The translations under genes were made by a program, and so were the position numbers. From contig CM043957.1 in NCBI GenBank assembly GCA_014529385.2, positions 66,728,003 through 66,792,002 of the forward strand: DNA of 64,000 nt, written 5' to 3'. Below the pieces are notes generated by a model. That model ran no database searches and had not been told where the DNA came from. It worked only from the letters and a program-made list of their open reading frames with translations. Origin of the DNA: Adiantum capillus-veneris (Eukaryota > Streptophyta > Polypodiopsida > Polypodiales > Pteridaceae). Shown here in pieces: positions 54,371-64,000 of this stretch (position 1 is its first letter; every line of letters begins with the position of its first letter).

Positions 54371-54714
54371 AATTGGTGTAGGTAGGTCGAGCCAGGTACA
54401 CGGGGAGCTCCATGGGGGTGGAATCTTGTTTTGAAGTTTGTTTCTTTTAAAGCCTCTTGCTTTGTTGATGGAGAGAAAATATCTTGTTCTTTTTAAAAGA
54501 GGTGTCAATGCCACTGAACAAGTTGTGGACTCTAACAACAACCAACTGGTGGCTTTTTTGGTTGCTAGGAGACTGTACATATTGGGGAATGGGTTGAGTA
54601 TTCCATGGGGATTGCTTGTTGTCTATGTCTTCAACCTTTAGATTCCTTGTAACCAAAACTCAACCAAAAGGTTCAAAGACTGGAAACTACCACACTCTTT
54701 AGCAAACTAGTGGA
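54371..54714. other. Probable LINE 3' part, no gene seen
   Basis: A short open frame on the plus strand (54438-54641) has no recognisable domain. The stretch lies between LINE RT sequence and the start of the next LTR. Confidence 0.35.
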
Positions 54715-56960
54715 CGTTGGTGCAGCTAAAGTTGGTCGAACCTAAGAGGTGGTCTATGCCAGGAAAAGGGTGCAGTCGAGTGCAGTGCAGAAGACTAGGG
54801 CAGGTACCAAGGCCCTTAGCAGCCAAAGGATAGCGGGAATGTATGCTTAAAGCGGTTTTCTAGGCCAAAAGTGCAGCAGGATAATCTAGATGGGGTGGAA
54901 GATGAAGATGTCCAAAATTCCAAGTCAAAGCTCTAGAATGTAGAGTTCAGTGTGTTCTAGAAGCCGGTCCAGACGGCTCGTCAAACAGAGCCGTGGTGCT
55001 CAAGATATTGCAGTTTAAAGAAAGAGTATGTTGCAGATCCCCGACAGACAGGGCAGCTGGGCACAGGTGGCCTGGGCTGATGTCAGTGTATATGTGTGTA
55101 TTTCTTGAGTTGTGGAGCATGCCTGTCTTTTCGGATTGCGAATCGGAGCTTTGGATAGCAAGATATGGTCATTTGAAGACTTTTCGGGGGCCAGGTCTGT
55201 GCTCATTTGATTGCACGGGGAAATGTGCCATCTAGAGTGTTTTGAGCCTCGCCAAGATTCTCGGTGAAAGGGTGTACCATATGGAGCTAGTCGGAATCGA
55301 CTACACGTCAATCGGATGCTCGGTCGGTTAGATACAGCGAGATGAAGTCGGGAGCCTTGGGCAGTAAAAAGCTTGCAAGTAAATTTTCCATTTTTTGGCG
55401 GCCCCGGACGACGAACCTAAAGAATTCAAAGGGCGATGAATTTTGCATGGCATTGGCCCGATACAGTGAAAACCCGGTCTGGCGCAGCAGCTTGTGGTTC
55501 CGACCTTCGGGCATGTATGGGAGCCTGGGAGAAGAAGGCCACAAGAGTGGTTTTTTTATATATATATGAAGGTTTTTTTAGAACATTGAGGGCCTTGGAA
55601 GGCGAGGTTGCCACGTGGCACCCATAGAAACCCCACATGCGCAGTGCGGCCGTTCGGTTGTAGGGTATATAAGCAAGGGCGTGCGCCCACTTGTAGGTAT
55701 GTGAAGCGAAGGCTTTGGAGCTCGTGGCTATGACAAGCTCGCTGGCGGCACTGTGTTGGCTGAACGCGGCCCTGCGGGGTGGTTCCGCGGTGGTTTTTGG
55801 CGCGGGCCTGGTAGCACGCGTCCGCGTGACGGCGTAGTGGCCCGCGCGGGAGTTGGCGGTAATGATGTGGCACCCGGCATTGGGCGGTTCCCACGGCCCG
55901 TGGGGCCCAGAAATTTTGAGAAGGAGAGAGGGGGCAATAGCGACATCGCTATTGCCTCCCCCCTCATGTAAGGGAAAGGTCCCACAGCAGCGGGTAACGG
56001 TCAGAGAGAGAGAAAGAGAGTCGGAGCTCGAGGGTAGTCAAGTGGCCGGACAAAGAAGGACAAACCAAGGGCAGAGCCAAGAAGGCCAAGGCCAAAGGAG
56101 GGATTGAAGAGAGAGAGAGAAAGGTGCAAAGCCAAGCCAAATGCAAGGCCAAAAGAGGACAAAAAGAGCCGGACAGGTGGAGTTAAAGTCAAAATTTGAG
56201 TAGTGCAAGGCTAAGCCCAGAGAGGGTAAAAAATTGAAGGATAAAAATAAAGAATAAAAAATGCCAAGGGCAATAGCGACATCGCTAATGCCCCCCCTCC
56301 CAAGTGCAAAGAGTGAAGAAGAAAGAGAGAGCAAAGCGGTGCCCTCTTTCCCAAAAGATACCAGTTCAAGATTCCAGGTGGACCTATTGAATTGTAAATT
56401 CCCAAATTAAAGGCCCCCCCTATAAAAGTCAAAAAAGGATCAAATTTGGGGCTTTTTTTTGGCCTTTTGAGGTGCCGTTTGAAGCCTGCAAAGTGGAGTC
56501 CTCTAGCAAGCTAGCCCCTTTGTAACTTTTGCTTGAAAATGGCCATGGTGATGGCAGTGCAAGCCGGTGTATATGTTTTTTGAAGTGCAATCAAGACACA
56601 GTTGCCTCCCGTGCTGTTGTTTCCCCTTCCCCCCTTCTCTTTCTCCTGCTTTCATGTCCCTCCTCGGTGCCGGCTGGGTGGAAGTGTGTGCCCCCCCAGA
56701 CCGATGGTGTTTTGAGTGAGAGAGTGAGATTGAGTGGTTGTGTGCATGTGTAAGGGTGGAGACAGGCAGTGGGTAGTAGGTGGATCTTGTGTGGTGGTTT
56801 GTAGAGTGTGTGAGCAGTGGCAATTGAGCGGGTGGTGGTCTGCTAGTGTTAAGTGTTTCTTTGAAGGTGTTTTCTGAGAGGATAGGGGTGCTCTGAATAC
56901 CCTGAGCTATAGAGAGGCCCTTTTGTTTGTGCTGGGCGTGTTCCCCATTCCCCCTCTCCA
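54715..56960 (+). repeat. Tat element 2, 5' LTR
   Basis: About 2.25 kb, matching 62311-64000 as far as visible. Start is uncertain by a few bases (CGTTGGTG against TGATGGTG in the 3' LTR). Ends CTCTCCA before TCTTC and the primer site. Open frames in it on both strands recur in the 3' LTR with shifts and are not genes. Confidence 0.85.
55666..55673 (+). promoter_or_regulatory. TATA box of Tat element 2 LTR
   Basis: TATATAAG, also in the 3' LTR at 63265-63272, about 0.95 kb from the LTR start in both. Confidence 0.6.
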
Positions 56961-56965
56961 TCTTC

Positions 56966-56983
56966 TGGTGCCCCCACTGAGGA
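56966..56983 (+). other. Primer-binding site of Tat element 2
   Basis: TGGTGCCCCCACTGAGGA, identical to the site of Tat element 1. Confidence 0.7.
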
Positions 56984-57038
56984 GAACATTGATTGCTCCC
57001 AGTTGATCGAAAAGAAGTGGTTTTTCACGTTGGAAGTC

Positions 57039-57380
57039 ATGGCAGCTAGAAGCTATGGACCGATTTTGACAGGAGAAGAGAGCCCTGACGAGTGGATGTC
57101 AGATTTCGAGCTGTACATGCTATCGTTGTGTATGCTAAATGAGGATAGCAAAATGTAGACTTTTCCTTTGGTGATGCGTGGTAGAGCTAAAGCATGGTAC
57201 GACGCATTGGAAGGCGAGCCGAAGCAAGCATGGCCGGCTCTACGGGCGAGGTTTCTTCACGACTTCCGCAAGGAGACTTCCCCAGTCGAAATGGATGCAA
57301 AGCTGAAGGCGCTTAAGCAAGACGTAAGTGAAGAGTTCAATTTGTTTTGTGTCATTTTGAAGAGTGTTGCGCAGAATTAG
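57039..57380 (+). pseudogene. Gag N-terminal part of Tat element 2
   Basis: Starts MAARSYGPILTGEESPDEW, the ATG lying 56 bases after the primer site, then AKAWYDALEGEPKQAWPALR and ARFLHDFRKETSPVE, typical Gag wording. A TAG at 57156-57158 interrupts it early. A frameshift at about 57350-57375 moves the reading to the next frame, where Gag continues. Confidence 0.8.
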
Positions 57381-59374
57381 CGGCAGCCATGCAGTTGGCT
57401 AATGGAGACTACTTCAAGCTGGACAAATTCATGGCGTGCCTGCACCCCAAAGTGAGAGAAAAATTCGATTTCGAGAGCCCAGAGAATTATAATGGTGCAG
57501 TAGCCATTGTACAATCGAAGAGCAGAAAGATAAAGAAGAAGATAGAGCAGGGCGTGTCAGGCTACGAGACGATGGCCCATGTTCAACCGCAGAGTCTGAG
57601 AGAGGCTACACATGAAGAAAATCAGGGAATTCGAGGTGTAGCTGTTGTGCCACAAAATTGGGTGCGCACAGTGCAAGATTTATCCGAGCAGATGCAGAAG
57701 TTGGGGCTGAGTGTCATGGATAGAGGACAGCCAAGAGGAGCAAGGGGCAGGGCACGGCCACTGCCAGGTAGGTGTTATAATTGTGGAGAAGATGGGCACT
57801 ATGCACCCGATTGTCCTCAACCGCAGAGAGAAAGAGGAGGTATGTACCCGCTTTTTGGTAGAGTTCGAGGTCAAGGACAATACAATGGCCCAAGAGAGCA
57901 AGCGGTGGAGAATTCGGTGCAGCCAGCTCCGCAAAACGGAGGTGAAATTCCAAGAGTAAACATCATAGGGGTGGATAAGCAGGATGTTGAAGTTTTGGCC
58001 AATAAGAGGGCAAGAGTTGAGAGGGAGATAGAGGCAGAACGGGAAACTAGAGCTCGCAAGGGCAAAGAGAAGGTGTACGAAGGCAGAGCGCAACCTGAGC
58101 CTAGGAAGAGAAGGAGACGTCGCAAGATCAAGCAAGCGGATTTCCATCTAGGACGTGGCTATCCCGAGTACAATCTGGTAAGTGACGTTCAAAATCAAAA
58201 GGCAAATATTACGTTTGGTCAGTTGTTAGCTTTAAATCCAAAATTAAGAAGGCAATGGTCCACAAGTGTTAGCATCAGGCTGCCAAGAGCTAAGGGAAAT
58301 GTGCAAGCAGTGCAAAACATGGCTTTGAGGGTAGGTAGCCCCACTGACGTTCTTCCGCTTGTGGATGCAATTATAGAGAAGAGGATGCAGATACAAGCTT
58401 ACATAGATGGTGGAGCACAGGTTTGTGTCATGACGGAAGCAGCCATGAAAGAGACGGGAGTCAAGGCAGTAATCAGGTCAAATGTGCGCATGAGGATGGC
58501 CAACCATACTAAAGCCAGGTGTCTGGGTGTGGCGCAGGATGTGAAGGTCAAGGTGATGGGCATAGAGTGCCTAATCGAGTTTTTTGTGATGAAAGCACGG
58601 GATAATGCTTACCCTATCATTTTGGGTAGGCCATGGCTTTTGGCAATAGGTGCAAAGCAGGATTGGGAGAGCAAAGTGTTCACTTTGCCTGACAAAGAGA
58701 GAGGCATACAAATTGTGCTTGATTTGAAGACCAAAGAGAGCAGTTCTCGTCCAATGGCAATTAAGGATGAAGGTGACACGACGAGCTATGAGTATGAGAC
58801 CGAGACGGGCTACGATGAAGGCTATACTAGCACAGAGGAAGAGGAGAGTGAGGATAACATGTTGAAGATAGATGTAGACTTATTTGGGGTCTCCACATAC
58901 GACTCTCCACCTAAAGAAGAAGGTATGCAGTCTCAAGCTCATGGTTTAAGCCTAGAGGAGGTTTCAAGTATGATAAGTGAAGACCTTACCAAAGGGGAAA
59001 AGGAGGGCTATGTTCAACTGTGCGAATCCTATCCAAATCTATTTGCTATGGAGTACAAGCATTTGCGAGGTGCAAAAGGGGTGGAGCACAAGATTATTCT
59101 TAAGGAGGGGCATAAGCCTAAAGCACAGAAGCTAAGAAGACTAGGAGAAATTCAAAAGGAATCCCTTTGGCAGGAGATCAATAAGCTATTGGATGCAGGC
59201 ATCATATATCTTGTGAAGGAGTCAGAGTGGGTCTCGCCAGTGGTCATAACCCCTAAGAAGAATGGGAAATGGAGAGTGTGTGTCAACTACAAGCCATTGA
59301 ATTGCCACGACCAAGAGGAATCACTATCCCTTGCCATTTCAAGACGAAATCCTAAACCAGGTGGCTGGGCATGA
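57347..59374 (+). pseudogene. Gag C-terminus, protease and start of reverse transcriptase of Tat element 2
   Basis: About 675 codons. CCHC knuckle CYNCGEDGHYAPDC near residues 143-156; a basic Arg/Lys-rich stretch (RKRRRRRKIKQ); protease box IDGGAQVCVMTEAAM near residue 354 with ILGRPWL further on; then an acidic linker and the RT start SEWVSPVVITPKKNGKWRV. Usual RT text reads VDYRPLN; here VNYKPLN. Just after this, a one-base shift near 59320 ends the frame and the RT continues at 59331. Confidence 0.88.
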
Positions 59375-60716
59375 GAGGTACTCGATTATGGATGGCTTTT
59401 CGGGGTACTTTCAGATAGGGATTGCACTTGAAGACCAGCTGAAGACCACATTCATATCGCCATGGGGTTGCTTCGCTTACCCCAGGATGCCGTTCGGTTT
59501 GGTGAATGCATATGCGACGTTCCAAGGTTGGATGAACAGGGTATTTGGTCCATACTTGGGCCGTTTTATTAGGGTCTTCATGGATGATATCGGATGCTAC
59601 AGTTCAAGATTGGAGCACCTGTCGAAGCTCCAGTTATGCTTTCAAAGGCTTGATGAAGAAGGAGGTCAGTTGAACCCCAAAAAGTGCAAACTAGCACAGC
59701 CTCCAGCACAATTGTTAGGTCATATGGTGTCGCAAAATGGTATAGAGGCTGATTCCGAGAAGGTGAAGGAATTGGTGTTGATGGAGCCGCCATCAGACGC
59801 TCAAGGTTTGTCTTCATTTGTTCATAAGTTGAAGTATTTGTCACGTTTCTTTTGGATGCTGTCGCAATATGTGCATCCTCTTCAAAAAAGGCCTCAACAG
59901 ATGCATGGCTATGAGTGGGATGAGGAAGCTCAGGAGGCTTTTGATAGAGTTAAAGAGATTTTGTGTCAGTTGCCGGTGGTGTGTCCTCCCAATCGAGAGG
60001 ATGACTTCTATGTGTCTATGACAGTGGGCACAGTTGCTATTGGAGCGGTTCTATTGCAAAAGGTAGGGAGAAGCTACAAGCCGATATACTTCGAGAGCAG
60101 GGTGATTAGCCCAGGAGAGGCTACCTACACCGAGGCGGAGCAGTGGGTGATGGATCTAGTCTTCGCTTGCAGGAAGTTTAAAGTCCATTTGATCGTGCGT
60201 AAGTTTTTTGTGTTGACGGCTAATAATCTATTGCCAGAGGTAGTGCTACATTTGAAGCCAGGAAGGAGAATTATGAAGTGGGTGTTGGAGCTACAAGAGT
60301 TCGAGTTCGAGCTCAAGGTAGATCACACGAGTCGGTCTCACCTAGCAGACATTCTCGTCAGCAAGGCCATTGATTTGCCGGTCTATCCAAGAGTGGTACG
60401 AGATGAAGCCAAGGAGGAACCTGACTTGAAAGATGCTTTCACTATGTGGTTCGATGGAGCATATCGAAGGGTAGTGCGGAAAGCAGGAGGAGGTGTGGTG
60501 ATACACGACCCACACGGAAAAACTATATTCTCAAAGGCGTATGATTTAGAAGATGTCCACACCAATAATGAGGCGGAGTATCTCACTCTGCATTTGGGTT
60601 TAAAGGAGTGCATAGAGTTCGGCATTTCAAGGCTGGTGGTGAAGGGAGATGCATTGCTAGTAATCAAGCAACTACTAGGCCAATGGCAGGTAAAGCGCGA
60701 TTCTTTGAAGCATTAG
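59331..60716 (+). pseudogene. Reverse transcriptase, first RNase H and second RNase H of Tat element 2
   Basis: PFQDEILNQVAGHERYSIMD, FQIGIALEDQLKTTF, and the catalytic FMDDI near 59580. The first RNase H follows with its Asp positions lost (YVSMTVGTVAIGAVL; LTANNLLPE), as in element 1. Near 60450 the second RNase H begins with MWFDGAYRR, AGGGVVIHDPHG, NNEAEYLTL and VVKGDALLVI, acidic residues kept. A TAG at about 60714-60716 interrupts this domain; the frame then continues unbroken into the integrase. Confidence 0.88.
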
Positions 60717-61721
60717 TTTTTTTCCATCAAGAAGATGTTGAAGTCTTTTGAAGAAGTCCAATTCAAGCATGTGAGGAGAGAGCAAAATCAAGAGGCGGAT
60801 CAGCTAGCTAGCAGCAAAGTGCAAGTACATGTTGCAGGTTTATATGTGGCCCGAGCCACTTATGCAGGTAGAGAGACTCTTAAGGAGATTGAAGGCTTTT
60901 TGAGTACAGGGAAATGTTCAGAGGGTTTGTCCAAGCTACAAAAGAGGAGAGTGGTGCAAAAGGCCTGCAAATTCACACTGGTAGGTGAAGATCTCATGAA
61001 CTACGGGCGTGACAGAGTGCTTAGAAGGGTGTTGTACAAAGAAGAGATAGGGATGGTGCTGGAGAAATGCCATGAGGAGAGCGGACATCAGGGCAAAGAT
61101 CAGGTTCTATTTCGAGTGCTTAGAGCAGGCTTTTGGTGGCCTTCTATTGTGAAGGACGTGCATTATTGGTGCAAGACGTGCCACGAGTGTCAGACTATAG
61201 GTGAAAGACGACTGGTAGCGGAGTCACAGTGCGCCATCATCGCACAAAGCACCTTCGAGAAATGGGGTTTGGATGCTATAGGACCTCTCCCAAAGTCTAC
61301 AAGTGGTAAGAAGTACGTGGTGGTAGCCATTGACTACCTTACAAGGTGGGTCGAGGCCAAAGCAATGAAAGAAGTAAATGCTAGTGTTGTAGCTCAGTTC
61401 GTGTTTGATAATACATGTTACCGTTTTGGTGTTCCATGGGTGTTAATTTCCGATAGGGGTCAGGGGTTTAGAAGCAAGCTCATGAGCGCATTAGTGGAAA
61501 AGTTGAAGATTCAGCACAGGTTTTCCTCACCCTATCACCCCCAATGCAATGGTCTAGTCGAGAGTGCTAATGGTCAAATTGTCAAGATGTTAATGAAGTA
61601 TGTGTACAAGCAGGAAGCTGAGTGGGAAGAAAATCTAGAGAAGTGTCTATGGGCATATAGAACGTCCTATAAAGTGTTGTCTATGGTAAGGAGGCAGTGT
61701 TGCCAGTGCATGCAGAACTAG
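60717..61721 (+). pseudogene. End of second RNase H and integrase of Tat element 2
   Basis: Same frame as the previous piece, separated by one TAG. The RNase H ends with the HVRREQNQEADQLA stretch. Integrase: zinc-binding CHEESGHQGKDQ and WCKTCHECQ; core D, D, E in KWGLDAIGPLP, LISDRGQGF and CNGLVESANG; then AYRTSYK. After that the usual TGFTPFHLVYG-like stretch is missing and a frameshift follows at about 61690, which points to a small deletion. Confidence 0.88.
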
Positions 61722-62146
61722 GTGCTTTAAAGGGTATGTGGCGTGTCAGTGCCACTCAACAAGAGGTTCTACAGGATCGGATAGCCAACTTGGAGGCTTT
61801 GCAGATGGACAGAGAGGCATCCACAGACTACTATGTGAAGCAGAGAGAGAAGCGGGTTGCCAAGTTCAATCAAAACCTGCCAGACAAAAAAATAGAGGAA
61901 GGAGACCTGGTCATGAAGTATGAAAGCTACCTCGATTTCACATTCCAGAAGAAGTTCAAAAAGAAGTGGACAGGTCCGTATAAAGTGAAGAAGGCCTTTT
62001 CGAATGGGACATATCAACTGGTAAGAGCAAATGGCAAGCTTCTTAGGAATAGGGTGAATGGTGTGCGGCTCAAACTGTATTTTGAGAGGGATTTAGTGCC
62101 TAAAGTGCAGCAAATTATAGTCAAGGGAGGTGGTCAACCCACCTAG
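61697..62146 (+). pseudogene. Integrase C-terminal part of Tat element 2
   Basis: In the shifted frame it continues with LPVHAELGALKGMWR, a helical linker, GDLVMKYESYLD and KKWTGPYKVKKAF, equivalent to WQGPYIVKKAF in element 1, and NGVRLKLYF. Ends at a TAG at 62144-62146. Confidence 0.8.
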
Positions 62147-62295
62147 ATCATGCAGCGTGCGAGAGAAAGAAGATGAAGCTTTTGTACATAGCCTGTACAT
62201 ACAGTTGTGTTTTGGTGAGTGTTTTCAATCATCAGTTTGGTGTGCCAGTTTTAAAGTTGTGTACATATGCTTTTGGTCAAACATAAATGTTCGAC

Positions 62296-62307
62296 GAGGG
62301 GGTTGGG
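62296..62307 (+). other. Polypurine tract of Tat element 2
   Basis: CGAGGGGGTTGGGC stretch just before the 3' LTR. Both Tat elements then read AATGAT, supporting an LTR start at TGAT. Confidence 0.55.
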
Positions 62308-62310
62308 CAA

Positions 62311-63718
62311 TGATGGTGGAGCTAAAGTTGGTCGAAGCTAAGAGGTGTTCTATGCCAGGCAAAGGGTGCAGTCGAGTGCAGTGCAGAAGGCTAGGGAAGG
62401 TACCAAGGCCCTTAGCAGCCAAAGGATAGCGGGAATGTATGCTTAAAGCGGTTTTCTAGGCCAAAAGTGCAGCAGGATAGTCCAGATGGGGTGGAAGATG
62501 AAGATGTTCGAAATGCCAAGTCAAAGCTCTAGAATGTAGAGTTCAGCATGCTCTAGAAGCCGGTCCAGACGGCTCGTCAAACGGAGCCTTGGTGCTCAAG
62601 ATATTGCAGTTTAAAGAAAGAGTATGTTGCAGATCCCCGACGGACAGGGCAGCTGGGCACACGTGGCCTGGGCTGATGTCAGTGTATATGTGTGTAGTGC
62701 TCAAGTTGTGGAGCATGTCTGTCTTTTCGGATTGCGAATCGGAGCTTTGGATATCAAGATATGGTCAGTTGAGGATTTTTCGGGGGCCAGGTCTATGCTC
62801 ATTTGATTGCACGGGGAAATGTGCCATCTGGCGTCTTTTGAGCCTCGTCAAGATTCTCGGTGAAAGGGTGTACCATATGGAGCTAGTCGGAATCGACTAC
62901 ACGTCAATCGGATGCTCGGTCGGTTAGATACAGCGAGATGAAGTCAGGAGCCTTGGGCAGTAAAAAGCTTGCAGGTAAATTTTCTGTTTTTTGGCGGCCC
63001 CGGACGACGAACCTAGAGAAGTCAAAGGGCGGTGAAGTTTGCATGGCATTGGCCTGATACAGTGAAAACCCGGTCTCGTGCAGCAGCTTGTGGTTCCGAC
63101 CTTCTGGCAATGTATGGGAGCCTAGGAGAAGAAGGCCACAAGAGTGGTTTTTTTATATATATATATGAAGGTTTTTTTAGAACATTGAGGGCCTTGGAAG
63201 GCGAGGTTACCACGTGGCACCCACAAAAACCCCACATGCGCAGTGCGGCCATTCGGTTGCAGGGTATATAAGCAGGGGCATGCACCCTCTTGTAGGTATG
63301 TGAAGCGAAGGCTTTGGAGCTCGTGGCTACGGGGAGCTCGCTGGCGGCGCTGTGTTGGCTGAACGCAGCCCAGCGGGGTGGTTCCGCGGTGGTTTTTGGT
63401 GCGGGCCTGGTAGCGCGCATCCGCGTGACGGCGAGGAGGGGCGGCGCAGTGGCCCGCGCGGGAGTTGGCGGTAATGACATGGCACACGGCACTGGGCGGT
63501 TCCCATGGCCTGTGGGGCCCAGAAATTTTGAGAAGGAGAGAGGGGGCAATAGAGACATCGCTATTGCCTCCCCCCCTCCTGTAAGGGAAAGGTCCCACAG
63601 CAGCGGGCAAGGGTTAGAGAGAGAGAAAGAGAGTCGGAGCTCGAGGGTAGTCAAGTGGCCGGACAAAGAAGGACAAACCAAGGGCAGAGCCAAGAAGGCC
63701 AAGGCCAAAGGAGGGATT

Positions 63719-63817
<99 letters not shown>

Positions 63818-64000
63818 TGCAAAGCCAAGCCAAATGCAAGGCCAAAAGAGGACAAAAAGAGCTGGACAGGTGGAGTTAAAGTCAAAATTTGAGTAGTGCA
63901 AGGCTAATCCTAGAGAGGGTAAAAAATTGAAGGATAAAAATAGAAAATAAAAAATGCCAAGAGCAATAGCGACATCGCTAATGCCCCCCCTCCCAAGTGC
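62311..64000 (+). repeat. Tat element 2, 3' LTR, cut by the window end
   Basis: 1690 bases visible, matching the 5' LTR from 54715. At 63721-63812 it has a GA run of about 90 bases where the 5' LTR (56107-56121) has only about 14. Confidence 0.85.

Larger units (their letters stand above)
54715..64000 (+). mobile_element. Tat-type Ty3/gypsy retrotransposon 2, 3' end outside the window
   Basis: 5' LTR 54715-56960, primer-binding site 56966, gag-pol in broken frames 57039-62146, polypurine tract about 62296-62307 and the start of the 3' LTR at 62311. Domain order Gag, PR, RT, RH, aRH, IN is as in element 1, but the sequences differ widely and this is another family. It carries two nonsense codons and three frameshifts. 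LTRs differ by many substitutions and by a large GA expansion, so it is older than element 1. The target duplication cannot be checked because the right end is missing. Confidence 0.9.

Noticed and set aside
55753-56334. Many overlapping frames on both strands
   Set aside because: GC- and purine-rich LTR sequence; no frame is kept between the two LTRs of Tat element 2.
63022-63885. Open frame of 287 codons on the minus strand with a long Ser/Leu run
   Set aside because: It is the reverse of the GA microsatellite in the Tat 2 LTR; the 5' LTR lacks the same frame.
63314-63892. Open frame of 192 codons on the plus strand ending in Glu/Arg repeats
   Set aside because: Created by the same GA run inside the LTR; no domain and not conserved in the 5' LTR.

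Overview
This window reads as nuclear DNA of a land plant with a large, repeat-rich genome. The signs are plant-type LTR retrotransposons (a Ty1/copia element primed by initiator Met-tRNA, and Ty3/gypsy elements of the Tat type with a second RNase H domain), a plant L1-type LINE, hairpin-forming miniature repeats, many CT/GA microsatellites, and almost no intact host genes. The species cannot be fixed from the sequence. A fern, lycophyte or other large-genome plant would fit, but that is a guess.

Layout. 1-11272: a decayed Ty3/gypsy element (RT, RNase H, integrase remnants) split by a 9.3 kb LTR element with no pol (family A, 1434-10777, 5-bp duplication ATGCT). 11677-25598: a second, inverted and deleted family A copy, itself split by a young Tat-type gypsy element (14441-24276). 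That element has two paired small ORFs before gag and has lost the first half of its 5' LTR. 25599-31250: mostly gene-free DNA holding a tandem repeat, a CT/GT/poly-G tract, a GC-rich hairpin, one plausible small secreted-protein gene (29168-29623, minus, one intron) and a miniature TIR element with a tRNA-like promoter. 31320-54370: one L1-type LINE cut twice, first by a very young copia element (32357-37613, duplication CTCAG) and then by a roughly 14.4 kb segment (39062-53499) with related inverted ends. That segment carries several decayed genes on both strands, including a histone H3 pseudogene that looks most like the centromeric variant CENH3, and one gene split by a non-autonomous LTR element (41437-46662). 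54715-64000: a second Tat-type element whose 3' LTR runs off the window.

Order of events from nesting: the LINE and the first gypsy element are oldest. Family A, the 14.4 kb segment and the non-autonomous element inside it came later. Tat element 1 (about a dozen LTR substitutions) and the copia element (one substitution seen between LTRs) are the youngest. Apart from the small secreted gene, nothing here looks like a functional host gene. The pol products in the window (protease, RT, RNase H, integrase) serve retrotransposition. The elements that lack pol would need enzymes from relatives, and three of them share one unusual primer-binding sequence.
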